A stretch of 64,000 bases of DNA from Diphasiastrum complanatum (taxonomy: Eukaryota; Streptophyta; Lycopodiopsida; Lycopodiales; Lycopodiaceae): NCBI GenBank assembly GCA_029204225.1, contig CM055110.1, positions 47,011,003-47,075,002 on the forward strand. The letters run 5' to 3'. The position numbers and the translations under genes are program-made. The first letter of the stretch is position 1. Each line of letters begins with the position of its first letter. The notes beneath the pieces were generated by a model. That model was not told the origin of the DNA, made no database searches, and saw nothing but the letters and a program-made list of their open reading frames with translations. Below, piece by piece: positions 12,663 through 28,608 of the stretch.

Positions 12663-13800
12663 TCACGCTGCCCCAATGTGGAGGACGTTGTTCATTTTCT
12701 CATAGCCTGCACAATATATGGGATATGGTGTTACGGGTTCCGCTTCAACTTTGGCCCATTCGGCCAGGAGGCTCTTGGCTTGTGGTGCAATCCGCAGTAA
12801 TTTTTCAAGGGATAAGTTAACACGGCTTGCTAGCAAACTTGTGAGTACCTCGGTGTGCGGATCCTCGGGCTCTCCCATATGGAATGGTGGTTCATGATGA
12901 TGCAACCGATCGTTCTGATCAGTTTGTAAGGGTGAGCACGCTTGTGGTACTGGTTCTTCAACAACAGGAGGTTCTGTAGGTACATCTTTTGCCTGTGTTT
13001 TTCCTCCTCTTGCGTCTTCTGTACCCAATGACGTATCTTGTGATACTGTTTGCCCTCTTCCCTCATGTTTGGATATGGTCTGGCAGTTGAGGGTTGATCA
13101 TCGGATACTGATGGGGGTGGTGAGGGAGCCACTTCCTTCCGCTTTTGTGCTTGCGTGACTGCTAGCACTGGGGCATGGAAGTGTTGCTTTTCTGGTGGCA
13201 TCCCTCGTGGAACTGCTGTAAAGTGTACTGTGATTAGATTCAATGGTGCACTAGTTCCAGGTCTTAATGGACAATTCTTGTAGCAATGTCCATAACCTCA
13301 TTCTCGGCAGAAGGATGTGTATTGTCCCTTGTAAGGACATTCTACAATTCTATGGCCCTAGCCATAGTTTCTGCCACCTTGATGTTGAGGTTGAGCTGCA
13401 TAGGTCGCATAATACTTGTTAATGTCTGCATCCACAAACATCTCGTCCGCAACCCATACCATTGATGCTGCTTAGGCTGAGGTGGTGCTAGTGCTTCTTG
13501 TTCCGTTGTTGCTAAATTCACATGAGTCACTTGGTTGTTAGCTGGCCCCGGTGGTGCAGGTAAGGCCATGCACTGTTGATTGTTTGGTGTGCCATACGTC
13601 GGTGCTGCATTGGGTGCCGCTTGATGATAAGGATAGGATGCCTGATAAGGACTCCTCTTCTGTTGTATGATCCGGGGGTTAAATGGGCAAAAGGATTACC
13701 AATGGTCATGATTGCTACTTCACTAGGCTTGCCAAATTTCTCACAGAAGCTCTTGGTATGTTGTCACCGTTCCTCATGGAGGGTGCAGGCCTTAAGGCAA
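12663..13800 (-). pseudogene. gypsy gag region
   Basis: Several overlapping minus-strand frames are rich in Pro, Gln and charged residues. A degenerate knuckle near 13.26-13.33 kb (FCRE-x-GYGHCYKNC) lies downstream of a stretch with SFCEKFGKPSEVA and NPFAHLTPGS. No single frame is intact, so several indels have occurred. The assignment rests on the position upstream of the protease and on the knuckle. Confidence 0.65.
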
Positions 13801-13835
13801 TTACATACAAGAGTATTCTAAGAGTGGACACAATT

Positions 13836-14831
13836 TGACATTGGCAATGTGAGTCATCTATGAGTTTCTATCTAAATCTACCATCTGTGATTACTAGTAT
13901 ATGGGTGGCAGATATTTCAAAGTGTTACGAGAATATACCCTTAGATGGTCCAGAAGGACTGAATACTGTCATGAAAAAGACAATCAAATACGCCTTCAAA
14001 CATTCCAAACATGATCTACTTTATTATAAATGGAATCGTACTTGAGAAATATTCAAATGGTCATGGGATAAAAAACAATCACACGAATGGCATACTCTTG
14101 ATAATAAATTACTCTATCAATGGAATGATTTCCTGATCGACAACTGTATTGTCAGATTAGGAAACAAGACTTGGAGACAAATACGTGGTATACCTATGGG
14201 CTTTTTATATTCACCTACTTGATGTAATTGGTGTTTATCCTTCTTTGAGGCACAATTTATAAAGAGACTTGCCAGACTAGGCCTTACCTCTTTAATAAAT
14301 GACTTTATACATTCTTTCAGATACATTGATGACATTTGTTTCATCAATAACCCTGGTATTGAGCTCTCCATGGATAAAACACAAACAAGAATCCCTGAAA
14401 ACCCTTTCTGGATCTACCCTTTGAACTTTCTAGAAATAGAAAGAAAAACTTCGGAAGATAACATTACCAGCCTTGTAAATATATCCATTGCCTTTGATCA
14501 AAATTTTGGTTTAACACACCTTTCAAAATTTGACAAAGGAAGAGAATTACCTTTTCCTTTTTTATAGTATATACGTCTGGCTTCGAATAGACCAATCTAT
14601 AATTCGTATAAGGTTATCGTTTCACAGGTCATTGCCAAAATGTACTGTTGTAACAAACAAGATACATTCATAAAAGAGGTCAGAATTTTGGTTGATGCTT
14701 TTCAAAAAAACGAGTTTATGAGGGATAAACTATGTCTTATCATCAATAATTTACTCATATCTGAGGTATTTCCAAGGTTGTCTTACACTTCACCACATGA
14801 TATTGATGGTCTTTTGGTGGGCAGTTAGTTA
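13836..14831 (+). pseudogene. Penelope-like element reverse transcriptase, no GIY-YIG seen
   Basis: One frame runs from about 13836 to 14828 with only three in-frame stops (near 14043, 14220 and 14565). Blocks in order: VADISKCYENIPLDG (motif A with catalytic Asp), RQIRGIPMGFLYSPT (motif B), FRYIDDICFI (catalytic Y-I-D-D), and FLEIERK. The IPMG...SP turn, the RYIDD box and the short spacing are typical of Penelope-like RT (related to telomerase), not of LTR or LINE RT. The fingers are missing at the 5' side. No GIY-YIG endonuclease is visible before the frame ends at GLLVGS, 58 bases before a (CT)n tract. It may be an endonuclease-lacking (Athena/Coprina-like) element or simply truncated. Confidence 0.78.
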
Positions 14832-14885
14832 TCCCTTACAGGGAGCTAAGTCAAAGGGATTCACTAACTGTGTGTGGGTTGGTGG

Positions 14886-14888
<3 letters not shown>

Positions 14889-14957
<69 letters not shown>
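14889..14957. repeat. (CT)n microsatellite
   Basis: About 34 CT units, followed by CGCTCGG. It separates the Penelope-like RT from the unit at 14958-17431. The same CGCT-type interruption exists in reverse complement at 61190, which ties this edge to the inverted copy there. Confidence 0.98.
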
Positions 14958-17529
<2,572 letters not shown>

Positions 17530-17544
17530 GCCCAGACATCTTCG

Positions 17545-18930
17545 AGACAGACAGAGTTCTCCAACACCTCTGATTAGTTGCGTGTTCGTGCCCTTGACAG
17601 CAATATGCTTGGGGTTACCAGGGCCTCTGCAGACAGTTTGGAACCTACTACTTCATATGGTGAGCACTTATTGTAGTTTGGAGAGGCACATGAGCTAGCC
17701 ATTTATAATAGCTTACCCTGCTGGCCACATTCAGACAATTACACATGACACCCCCATAGTGGAGGACATAGTGTCGTTGACTCTCTGATGGAGTCACCAT
17801 CCTTTGTACCCATAGTCTCTGACTTCCACGTTTCTCCCACCACCCTTTCTAACCACTCATTTTTCTCCTTCGATATCAGCCACCTTCCACCCACTCATTC
17901 ATGTACACTACCCATGATTATCCGAGCACCCACGTACACATTTGATCCCATTTACATGCCACTATACCGGTAGTCCTTGGCTTCACTTTTATACTCATTT
18001 CCTCATGATAGTTCAGTCGACACTGAGGCTGCTTCTCTCACCACCTCTCTCCATACGGCTGCATCACTAACCCTCCCCACAAACATCCCAGAAAGACTCG
18101 ATGCACACCTCGACTATTGCACCCTCCATGGTACGATATTGGGTGTCGTTCTCTTCACCAATCAGTAACCTATTCCCGTATACATGCTCCGCATCTGCTT
18201 CGATCTTCCCGATGCTCCTACCATCGTGTTCTCCGTCATAAGAAACGTTCCTATGATGATTCGAAAGGGAAACATCTTATTGACCTCCTTTTCAGTTCGT
18301 CTTCGGATGCTTTTTTGGTGTGAGTTCAATCCTCACTCTCCACCACCCCTCCTAGAGGACCTCCACATCTGGACTGATGATGCTACTAGCATGTATACCA
18401 TTCCTACCGACTCACCTATCTCTATATCTCCACGACTGTCTGAGTTCTCCTTCTTCACAAAAGACATGGTACTTGCAGCCATTAAGAAGATGAAGTCCCA
18501 CAAGGCCAAAGATATTGAAGACCTCGAGTCTGAACCCCCTGGTGCACTAACATTATCCACCCCATTCATAAGAATGGTGATCCCATGATTCCGAGCAACT
18601 ACCGAACCATCATGATTAGACATGTCCTGGCAAAACTATATGGTACTATTCTTTAGTCTATTGTGAGCTCAGAGGTGGAGACTAGGAGACTACATGCTAT
18701 GGGTCAGGCAAGTTTTTGAGCCCATTATTCTACCACGGATCACATCTTCACCTTGCGGGCCTTGATTGAGGAGGCTAAGTACAGGAGAGAGAGGATTTAT
18801 TGTTGTTTTGTGGATTTAGAAAAGCCTTTGATTTTGTTCCTCGCTCATTGCTCATTCAGAGACTCCGCGACCTCGGCTTCTCCACCGACATCGTTCTTGT
18901 TGTGATGGCACTTTACATTAGGTAATAATA
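17545..18930 (+). pseudogene. LINE APE-endonuclease C-terminus and RT N-terminal half
   Basis: The beginning reads FGEAHELAIYNSL, then GGHSVVDSLMESPSFVPIVSDFHV, then LSNHSFFSFDI. This matches the end of the LINE APE-type endonuclease, with SVVD and the SDH-like block here degenerate (SNH). After a variable linker come FFTKDMVLAAIKKMKSHKA (RT entry), SNYRTIMI and LAKLYGTIL. A further frame gives TTDHIFTLRALIEEA and CCFVDLEKAFDFVPR, which holds the first catalytic Asp, ending MALYIR. Several frameshifts and stops. The piece stops just before the QGC block, where the 4.44-5.16 kb fragment begins. Confidence 0.85.
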
Positions 18931-19095
18931 GAACTCAAAATGGGCCCTTTGTCAATATGTTTTTTTTGACTTCGCACGCTTTCAACGTTTAAATGGCCCA
19001 ATCAATGGTGTCTATCTATGACGAACTGTAACAGTGGTTGATGGACGAAAATTGCTTTTGCCTTTCCCAGCCAAATTTTGGTGATTTTCAAAAAT
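18931..19095. other. short unassigned spacer
   Basis: Sequence between the LINE fragment and the copia LTR. It contains CTCAAAATGGGCCCTTT, which is also present at 5164-5180 next to the other LINE fragment. No gene. Confidence 0.6.
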
Positions 19096-19907
19096 CTTGC
19101 CGGGCTCTCGAAGAAATTAGGTGCGGAATAGGAAACAGGGCTCCAATATAGAGAACTAGAACATGAAGTTTACCAAACTACAACATCAATCATTGATTTA
19201 GATCGGATGGAGAATCGAAGACAACCATGAAGAACTAAGACATCCATTCTTCCTTTGAGATTAGACATTCCAAATTGAGTGAGCATCAATTGAGAAAGAA
19301 AATTATCAAAAAGCATTTGTAGTGTAATATACGTAAGAAGATAGAGAATCTGAATTAAGCTTATTGTGAATACAATGATCAGATCATGATCCTGTGCCCA
19401 AGAATTGTTCACAGTAGTGACGCACTATGTGCAATGATCTTACTTAGCCAACTATAGATTAAATAGCTATCTCTATTCCTTGAATAGCTTTCACTCTCTC
19501 GGATATCTCTGATTTTAAGGAATTAGATAATCAAGACACAATGGAGTTCACACAAAAATCCTGATTCACTCTTCACTACTTATAATTATCTTACATCTAT
19601 ATATTATGCTCGTAAATTGTCGTTATGTATATACACATGAAAACAGTTACAAGACTATGTGAGCAACGAGCTTGAAACAACGAAATTACTAAAAAGTACT
19701 AAAGTGAACTGTAACGTGGTCTGCATCGGATAGGGCAGTCTAGATGACATGGACCTTGAATTCGAAGATCTCGAACTTGAAGGAGGTCGAAGAAGATGTA
19801 GAGCTCGAAGACCTTGAACTTGAAGAGTTCGATGTCGATCCTATTTTTACTCCAGTTGATTGATTGCACAGACGTTCGACTTCAGAAAGTAAGGCTGTAG
19901 TGTCGTT

Positions 19908-19999
<92 letters not shown>
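19096..19999 (-). repeat. copia 3' LTR, first part (interrupted)
   Basis: Aligns with 26054-26957 from the (TG)TTG..CTCTCGAAGAAATTAG edge to the GA microsatellite at 19911-19999, including GTGCCCAAGAATTGTTCACAGTAGTG and the GTCGATCxTGTTT-like stretch before the tract. It is interrupted within the GA tract by 20000-21846. The edge at 19096 is approximate because the terminal TGTTGGAGG of the other LTR is mutated here. Confidence 0.88.
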
Positions 20000-22094
<2,095 letters not shown>

Positions 22095-22110
22095 ATACCC
22101 CCCGCTTAAG
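22095..22110 (-). promoter_or_regulatory. copia polypurine tract
   Basis: On the minus strand this reads CTTAAGCGGGGGGTAT immediately before the 3' LTR. Its position and G-run match the primer for plus-strand DNA synthesis of LTR retrotransposons. Confidence 0.8.
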
Positions 22111-22237
22111 CTTAACCCCTAGGATCTTGAATGAAATTAAGCAAGCTACATAATGCAACATGCTTTTCTCTTGACAGAGGCTTAGTCAAGATATCAACCA
22201 ACGTACTGGCAGTCGGACAATAACTTAATTTGACATC

Positions 22238-23400
22238 TTAATTCTGAGCTTTCTCTCTAAGAAAATGAAATTGAACTTCAATGTGTTTAGTTCTAGAGTG
22301 AGTTTGTGGGTTCATAGATAGAGCAATGCAGCTTTGATTGTCACAATAGAGTATCATAAAATCCTGAAGCAATCTTCTGAGCCAGATAATTTTCTTCACT
22401 GGAGAGGTAGCTGCGACATATTCTGATTCTGTGGAGGACAAGGAAATACATTTTTGCTTTCAACTATTCCACGAAATGGGTCATCCTGCTAGAAAGCAAA
22501 GATAGCCAGATGTGGATTTTCTTGTGTCCACATTACCAGTCCAATAAGAGTCAGAATAAGTAAGTAATATCAAGGCATCTTCTGTATTTCTATTATAACA
22601 CAAAGCATAATGCTTAGTAGCTTGAATGTATCTTAGTACTCTGAGTAGAGCCTTCCAGACATAAACTGTGACAATGTGTTGACTATAAATGCTTGATCGG
22701 GTTGAGTGAAGACCATGGCATACATGATCAATCCAACTATCGATTGATAGGGGTACCTGCACATATGTTTCTTCTCTGCATCAGTTTTCGAGCACATATA
22801 TTTTGACAATTCAAATCCTAGGACCATAGGCAAGTCTATTGACTTGCAGTTTTCCATGCCATATCTGTAGAGTACATTGGTTAGATACATTTCTTGACTT
22901 AACGTGATACTTCTCTTTGCTCTGTCTCTAGTTATCTCGATTCCTAGAAGGTAGTGCACAGGGCTTGAATCGGTCATTTCGAATTCCTTTGACAAAAGTG
23001 TCTTCATCTCATGAAGCAACTGAATCGAATTGCTGATGATCAGTGAGTCATCAACATATAGAGATATTATGACATTGCTTGAGCCTCTATGTTTGAGATA
23101 AACATTAGAGTCAGCAAAGTTTGGGATGAAGTTATACTGCAACAAGAATCGATTGATTCTACTGAACCAGGCCCTTGGAGCTTGCTTTAGCCCATAAAGA
23201 GCTCTTTGCAGGATACATACCCTTATATTCTTGGCCTTGAAGGATGTAACCTTCAGGTTGATAGATGTAAATGTCTTCTTGTATATATTCGTTCAGAAAA
23301 ACTGTCTGAACATCCATCTGGTGAACTTCTGGCTTCGGCAGCTGTGATAGCGAATAGAGATCGAATTGACTGAAGTTTTATGACCAGAATGTATGTCTCA
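22238..23400 (-). pseudogene. copia reverse transcriptase and RNase H
   Basis: Minus strand from 23145: FIPNFADSNVYLKH, IISLYVDDSLIIS (catalytic Y-V-D-D), FEMTDSSPVHYLLGIEI, and QEMYLTNVLYRYGMENCK, all standard copia RT blocks. Then RNase H: TYSDSYWTGNVDTRKSTSGY and MSSTESEYVAA, followed by CDNQSCIALSMNP and RTKHIEVQFHFLREK at the end. At least two frameshifts separate these parts, and the RT start (23.2-23.5 kb) is broken. The coding part ends near 22238. Confidence 0.95.
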
Positions 23401-23561
23401 ATGTAGTCAATCACACAGATTTGTTCGTAACCTTTGACGACTAGTCGAGCTTTTCATCTGGATTGAGCTTTAACTTGAAGATCCACTTGGTATCGATGAT
23501 CTTTGCATCAGTAGGAGCTTCGACAAGATGCCAAGTCTTGTTCTTCCTCAATGAATTGTAC

Positions 23562-24739
23562 TCAGCATGCATGGCAGAACGCACGCCAGTTGTCTGCATT
23601 TGAACTCAACAATGCTTCTATTACTGAAGTAGGTTCATCGTTGTTGATGAATGCCTGAGGGATAAAACGATCAGATTCTTGTCGATGTCGAGCAGATCTT
23701 CGAACAATAGTCAGTTGCTGAGATGATGATTCTCCTTGTTGTGTGACAGGGGTATCTTCGATGTTCGTTATAGCAGTTGCAGGTCGAGGCCTGTCGATGG
23801 TGATGTGAGTTGTTGGGACGAACTCTTGCATTTGCCGCTTTTGCTTGAAGTCGAAGAATTTGTCTTTGAGAAAGACAACATCTCAACTTAATTGAGATTT
23901 AGCCTGACTCAACATCAAAAATTTGATATGCTTTGTGTGATGTCGAGTATTCAATGAAGATACTCCTGTAGCTGACAAGATCAAGCTTCTTTCTCAGATC
24001 AGAGGAAACACTCAAAGGTGTCTTAGAATCGGTTTGTAGCCATAGAAAGCTTCGAAAAGAGACTTTGAGTCGACTGCTTTGTTGAAACAACTGCAGCCCA
24101 AAAATTCTTGGTGAGCTGAGCATTTGACATCATTGTTCGTGTTGCATTTAGCAATGTTTGGTTCTTCCTTTCAGCTACTCTATTCTGTTGTGGTGTGTAG
24201 CTGGTGGTGAACTGATGATGAATGCCAAATAATGCCTAATAGTCGAACATTTCATTTGATAGAAACTCTCCACCACACTGTCTACACACAGGGTCTTGAG
24301 TTGTTGACCAGTCTGTGTCTCAACAGATTGTTTGAAATCTTTGAAATAATTGAATGCCTCAGACTTGTTCTTAATGAACATAATGTTGGTAAATCTCGAA
24401 TAATCATCGATAAAAGTGATAAAAAAAATAGTGTTGAACCCAAAGAGGGAGTACTCATAGGGCCACACATATTACTATGTATCAATTCTAGAATGGACTT
24501 AGCTCTAGTGGCATGTCCTTTTGAGAATCTTGATCTAGGTTGTTTGCCTAGTAGGCACATCTCACAGACATGTGAATGTTAGTGGAGGCAGCATTAAAGT
24601 TTAAATCCTTGACCATACTATTATGATGCATATACAAGATTGATCTGATGTTTAAGTGTCCTAATCTTTGATGCCATAATTGGACATTTGAAGTACTCAC
24701 ATTAGTAGAAAGTGCATATTCGTGACTTAGAATGTACAA
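23562..24739 (-). pseudogene. copia integrase and C-terminal region
   Basis: The integrase zinc finger reads LWHQRLGHLNIRSI with CLLGKQPR further on. The catalytic core has ILELIHSNMCGPMSTPSLG (first Asp position changed to Asn) and YFLxFIDDYSRF / FITFIDDYSRFTNIMF (second conserved Asp). Then come the ATHHNRIE break and the LLSSPRIFGLQLF-like end, with a Ser-rich linker (RRSARHRQES) before RT. Multiple frames are used, so it is inactive. Confidence 0.9.
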
Positions 24740-25104
24740 ATTACCTTCTCTATTTGTAGAGAGGACTTATTTACAATTCTTGTCCAAAGTGGTACATTGC
24801 TTTGAATTGAACAAGGCTCTACAGCCCTGATCAATGAGCTTGCTGGCTGACAATAAATTTTGGTCAGTTTGGGTACGTAAAGTACATCCTTGAACAAAGT
24901 CAATTTACCATTTGGAAGATAAAGGCGAATAGATCCTTTGCCTTCAATCTGTAGTGCACTTGAGTCACCAAAATAGACATACTTTGAATTTGCTGGTGTG
25001 AGGTCTTCGAGTAAGGACTTACATGAAGTCATGTGTTGAGAAGTACCAGAATCGAGATACCAATCTAATGCATCTCTAATGGGTTCGTCTTGTATCATTA
25101 GCAA
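24727..25104 (-). pseudogene. copia protease region
   Basis: WYLDSGTSQHMTS is the copia retropepsin active site (D-S-G), followed by VYFGDSSALQIEGKGSIRL and LFKDVLYVPKL. These are typical blocks, and here the catalytic triplet is intact. The following integrase is reached after a stop near 24730. Confidence 0.92.
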
Positions 25105-25129
25105 AGTTGGACTTCCATGAGAGGTTCTA

Positions 25130-25979
25130 GCAGAATCAGATCCTCCATCCCGCTACATCTTCTTTTTTGCTTCATTGTGATTGAGAACTCGACAATTTTT
25201 TATGTCATGATTGGTTCTCTTACAATACTTGCAGAAGAGTTTGGTCTTAGGCTTTTGATACTGTTGATTGTGTTATTGTGATTGCTAGTCTAAATCACTT
25301 TGATCAGCTTTCGTCTTAGCTTTTGTCTTCTTGTCATTCGAAGATTTCTTCTTCTGGAGATTTTGCTTATTTGAATAGAGAGCAAATGTCTTCGAATTCA
25401 ATGTGAATAAGCTTTTCCTTCTTACTTCTTTCTGCAATAAGCTTGTTGTCACCTTTTGCAGAGACAGTTCAGGAGCATTGTTAAGTAGCAATACAAGATT
25501 GTCATAAGAGGGAGGGAGATTGGACAGAAGAGACATGTTAGCATCTTCCTCCGATACTGGCGAACCTATTGCAGCTAACTGATTGAGTAGCTGTTTGAAC
25601 TCATTTGGATGATCAGTGACTGAGGTTTCTTCACTCATCTTGAGTGACATGGACTTCTTTCTCAAGAAGATACGAGTTGATACATCTGTTCTTTCGTATA
25701 GACTAGTAAGAATGTCCCATGCCTCTTTGGAGCTGGAACAATTAGCTACATGAGCTATTTGTGAATTTTTAAGATTCAGAGATACAATGGCAAAGCTTTG
25801 CGATCGTTACCTTCCCAAGTGGTCAGCATGTTAGGTTCAGTCGGCTTGGTTATCGAACTGTTGATGTATCCTCAGAGTTCTTTTTCTGTGAGTATCATCT
25901 TCATCTTAAACTTCCACATGTGGAAGTCATCACCGTTGAACTTGTTGATCAAGCAGATTTCTGAAGATGTTCCTTCCAT
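25130..25979 (-). pseudogene. copia gag
   Basis: The start is probably the ATG at 25979 (MEGTSSEICLINKFNGDDF), giving the copia gag entry FNGDDFHMWKFKMKMIL. Further on are EFKQLLNQLAAIG, LLSNLPPSYDNLV and a basic region, then the CCHC knuckle FCKYCKRTNHDIKNC near 25.2 kb. Stops occur in the first 300 bases and a frame break near 25.67 kb. The start lies 75 bases inside the 5' LTR edge, close behind the primer site. Confidence 0.88.
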
Positions 25980-26038
25980 GATGAATGATCTAAGTATAGT
26001 AAAACGGTTTTGAATCCTAATAGTAGTTTGGAACAATG

Positions 26039-26050
26039 GCTCTAATATCA
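26039..26050 (-). promoter_or_regulatory. copia primer-binding site (initiator-Met tRNA type)
   Basis: Minus strand TGATATTAGAGC sits three bases inside the 5' LTR edge (26054). The consensus complement of plant initiator tRNA-Met is TGGTATCAGAGC, so two positions differ. Confidence 0.85.
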
Positions 26051-26053
26051 CTC

Positions 26054-26871
26054 TGTTGGAGGCCCTCGAAGAAATTAGGTGCGAAATAGAAAATAGAGCT
26101 CCAACATAGAGAACTAGAACATGAAATTTACCAAACTACAACATCAATCATTGACTAGATCGAATGGAGGAATGTCTGGTAGGTGTCAAAGACAACCATG
26201 AAGGGAGCGAAACAATTAGGCGTCTAAAGACAGCCATGCTTCCTTCGAGATTAGACATTCCGAATTGAGTGAGCATCAATTTAAAAAGAAAATTATTAGA
26301 AAGCATTCGTAGTGTAATACACATAAGAAAATAGAGAATCTCAACTAAGCTTATTGTGAATACAATGATCAGATCACGATCTTGTGCCCAAGAATGGTTC
26401 ACAGTAGTGGCGCACTATGTGCAATGATCTTACTTAGCCAGCTACTGATTAAATAACTAGCTCTATTTCTTGAATAGATTTCACTCTCTTGGATATCTCT
26501 GATTCTAAGGAATCAAATAATTAAGACACAATGGAGTTCATGCAGGAACTCTGATTCACTCTTCACTACTTATAATCATCTTACATCTATATATTTATGC
26601 TCGTGAATTGCTGTTATGTCTAGAGAACAGTTACAAGATTGTGCGAGCAACGAGCGTGAAACAACGCAGTTACTAAAAAGAACTAAAGTGAACTATAACG
26701 TGGTCTGCGTCGCAAGGCAGTGTGGATGACATGGACCTCAAACTTGAAGGAGGTCGAAGAAGATGTAGAACTCGAAGACCTCAAACTCAAAGAATTCGAT
26801 GTCGATCATGTTTCTGCTCCAGTTGATTGATTGCACAGACGTTCGACTTGAAAGAGTAAGGCTGCAGTGTC

Positions 26872-26959
<88 letters not shown>

Positions 26960-27043
26960 CATATCTACATAGTGTATTGGTGCTCAGGAATTGAATGAGT
27001 CGAACTCGAATGATTCGAGTTCTGATGACTCGAATTCTGGTGC
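26054..27043 (-). repeat. copia 5' LTR, outer end truncated
   Basis: Begins (plus strand) TGTTGGAGG next to the primer site and runs through the GA tract at 26876-26957 to CTCGAATTCTGGTG at 27043. The other LTR continues for about 25 more bases to its terminal TTCCA. That end is missing here, exactly where the foldback repeat starts. Confidence 0.9.
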
Positions 27044-27044
27044 T

Positions 27045-27154
27045 AGGAAAACTTTTTCCTAATTACAAATGGTAGCAATGTATCTAGGGAATTAAAGGTT
27101 TCCCTAGATGAAATTGATCCACATACATTTTATAATTAGGAAATAGATTTTCCT
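27045..27154. repeat. foldback (nested inverted-repeat) element, about 110 bp
   Basis: Outer arms AGGAAAACTTTTTCCTAATT (27045) and its approximate complement AATTAGGAAATAGATTTTCC (to 27154) enclose inner arms TCTAGGGAA (27083) and TTTCCCTAGA (27099-27108). The whole can fold into one long imperfect hairpin. It fits a small MITE-like element or a hairpin-RNA precursor. Confidence 0.7.
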
Positions 27155-27216
27155 GGTTAGAAATTAGAAGGGGCTTATAATGCATCCAAATTCATTTCTT
27201 AACAAGGAAAAATCTT

Positions 27217-27840
27217 GTGAAAGAAAGAATTTCACGTTTTTCCTATGTAGGAAACAAACAAAAATTTCCCGGCCGGCCGGCCATTTCGGGGATCCTGTCT
27301 TCGCAGACCTGCGATGCAACGCATGGTGCTTTAACCTGCTCTCAGACTCAAACCGGCGAGCTCAGCTACAACTACGCTCACCATTTAACACCGGCTTTGA
27401 ATCCAGCGTTAACAACGTCGTGGTCGTTCCCAGCTTAGGCGAAGCAAGCGGACTGCTATCCCTCTCTGTGGATTATCAAAGTTCTTACACAGGCACTGGT
27501 ACGCTCTCAGCCTCAGCTATATGCGGGCCTCCTCCACCTACTGGGAAGCCAGCGGGAACATGGTCCATATATAGGGGGGAAGTGGTTCGTGTATGATGCA
27601 GCAGGTGGGCTTGATTTCACGTACACTGCCAATAAGAAGGGTGGAGTGATGATGCATTTCGACCAAGCTGTGGACATGATGAAACAGCTGGGCCTGCAAA
27701 CAGATGGATCTAACCACTACTTCTGGTACTTCCCTCTTCATATGATGCCAAGAAGAACAACACTTCATCAGGCTATGTCCAGTACTTCGATCCACCGGCT
27801 TCCGATGGAAGCATCACATTCCACGGTTCTGCCACATTGT
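27217..27840 (+). pseudogene. broken gene of unknown family, GC-richer than its surroundings
   Basis: Three frames give compact protein-like sequence in succession. The first holds QTCDATHGALTCSQTQTGEL. The second holds NNVVVVPSLGEASGLLSLSV and YQSSYTGTGTLSASAICGPP. The third holds KWFVYDAAGGLDFTYTANKK and GGVMMHFDQAVDMMKQLGL. A last segment shifts frame again (NNTSSGYVQYFDPPASDGS ... FHGSATL, stop at about 27840). Two or more indels have destroyed it; no splice sites explain the shifts. The base composition is visibly richer in G and C than the flanks. I do not recognise the family. A secreted beta-rich protein is a guess from the Ser/Thr/Gly-rich, hydrophobic-alternating sequence. Confidence 0.6.
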
Positions 27841-27959
27841 AGATACAAGCACTTGCTCCACAGCGCCCTGCAGTTAACCAAACCATCGGGTGATACATCC
27901 AGTTGTGAATTGGTGTTAACTAAAGTAGGGCTGGATAATGGTCCATTGACTAACTAGCT

Positions 27960-28400
27960 TGCTGTAATAACAGATCCTACATTTCTGTATAACTGAACTT
28001 GGTTGTAAAGATTAACAAATCAAAATTTTGCTGAATCTGTTTAAGCTGTAATGACAAGCTTAACTTAAAAGTTGAAACTGTTGTTCTAATGACATGACGG
28101 TTTTAAAAATTATGGTTGTTCTAGTCGTTACACAACTAAGTAGCTTCTCTTTATGTTGGCAACATTCACATTGAACCTGGCCAGCTTCCTTTAGTTGCTA
28201 CCAACAAGGGATGCACACCACCTCCAACCTTGAGGATTGTTTTAACATTTTGCATATATGTTGCTTTATAATTATAAAAGCATGATTCCTCCTTGAAATT
28301 ATCTCTTTCTTTTCTCTCCTCCTTGTAATTAGCATGAGCATCCCAGGAAAAGAACATGTAGTGGTAGCTATGGGATGGCCAGTTAATCTATTGAAGTCTT
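27960..28400. other. no recognisable gene
   Basis: AT-rich sequence. Frames are short and without motif. Possible 3' flank of the broken gene. Confidence 0.5.
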
Positions 28401-28401
28401 C

Positions 28402-28608
28402 TTGCCATTTTTTGTATATCGATAAGGGAAGGCACAGCCCTCCAATAAAATGGAGTGAATCTTTGATTGACATCTTTTGAGCTTTGAAAAATCTCATAGC
28501 TTTGCCATTTTTTGTATATTGATAAGCACGAAGAGAAGGCCTAGCCCTCCAATAAAATGGAGTGAATTGTTAATTGAGAGCTTTTGAGCTTTGAAAAATC
28601 TCATAGCT
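28402..28608. repeat. direct duplication of about 100 bp
   Basis: 28402-28501 and 28502-28608 share TTGCCATTTTTTGTATAT, CCCTCCAATAAAATGGAGTG and GAGCTTTGAAAAATCTCATA with small differences. It lies at the RT/RNase H junction of the gypsy fragment: the second copy reads ALKNLIASAPVL across its right edge. Confidence 0.85.

Larger units (their letters stand above)
10800..13800 (-). mobile_element. second Ty3/gypsy element: gag, protease and part of RT
   Basis: On the minus strand, gag sequence (13.8-12.7 kb), a zinc-knuckle-like block (about 13.26-13.33 kb), a retropepsin (12.6-12.3 kb), a long acidic linker (12.1-11.15 kb) and the RT fingers (11.06-10.83 kb) follow in gypsy order. It stops inside RT just after a TTFAT / WGTYAYK-like block, before the catalytic DD box. 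RNase H and integrase are absent. No LTR is seen. It differs in sequence from the element at 1-2.8 kb. The plus-strand Penelope-like RT starts immediately to the right. Confidence 0.88.

Noticed and set aside
18333-18623. Minus-strand frame of 96 codons
   Set aside because: It is antisense to the clear LINE RT entry region on the plus strand.
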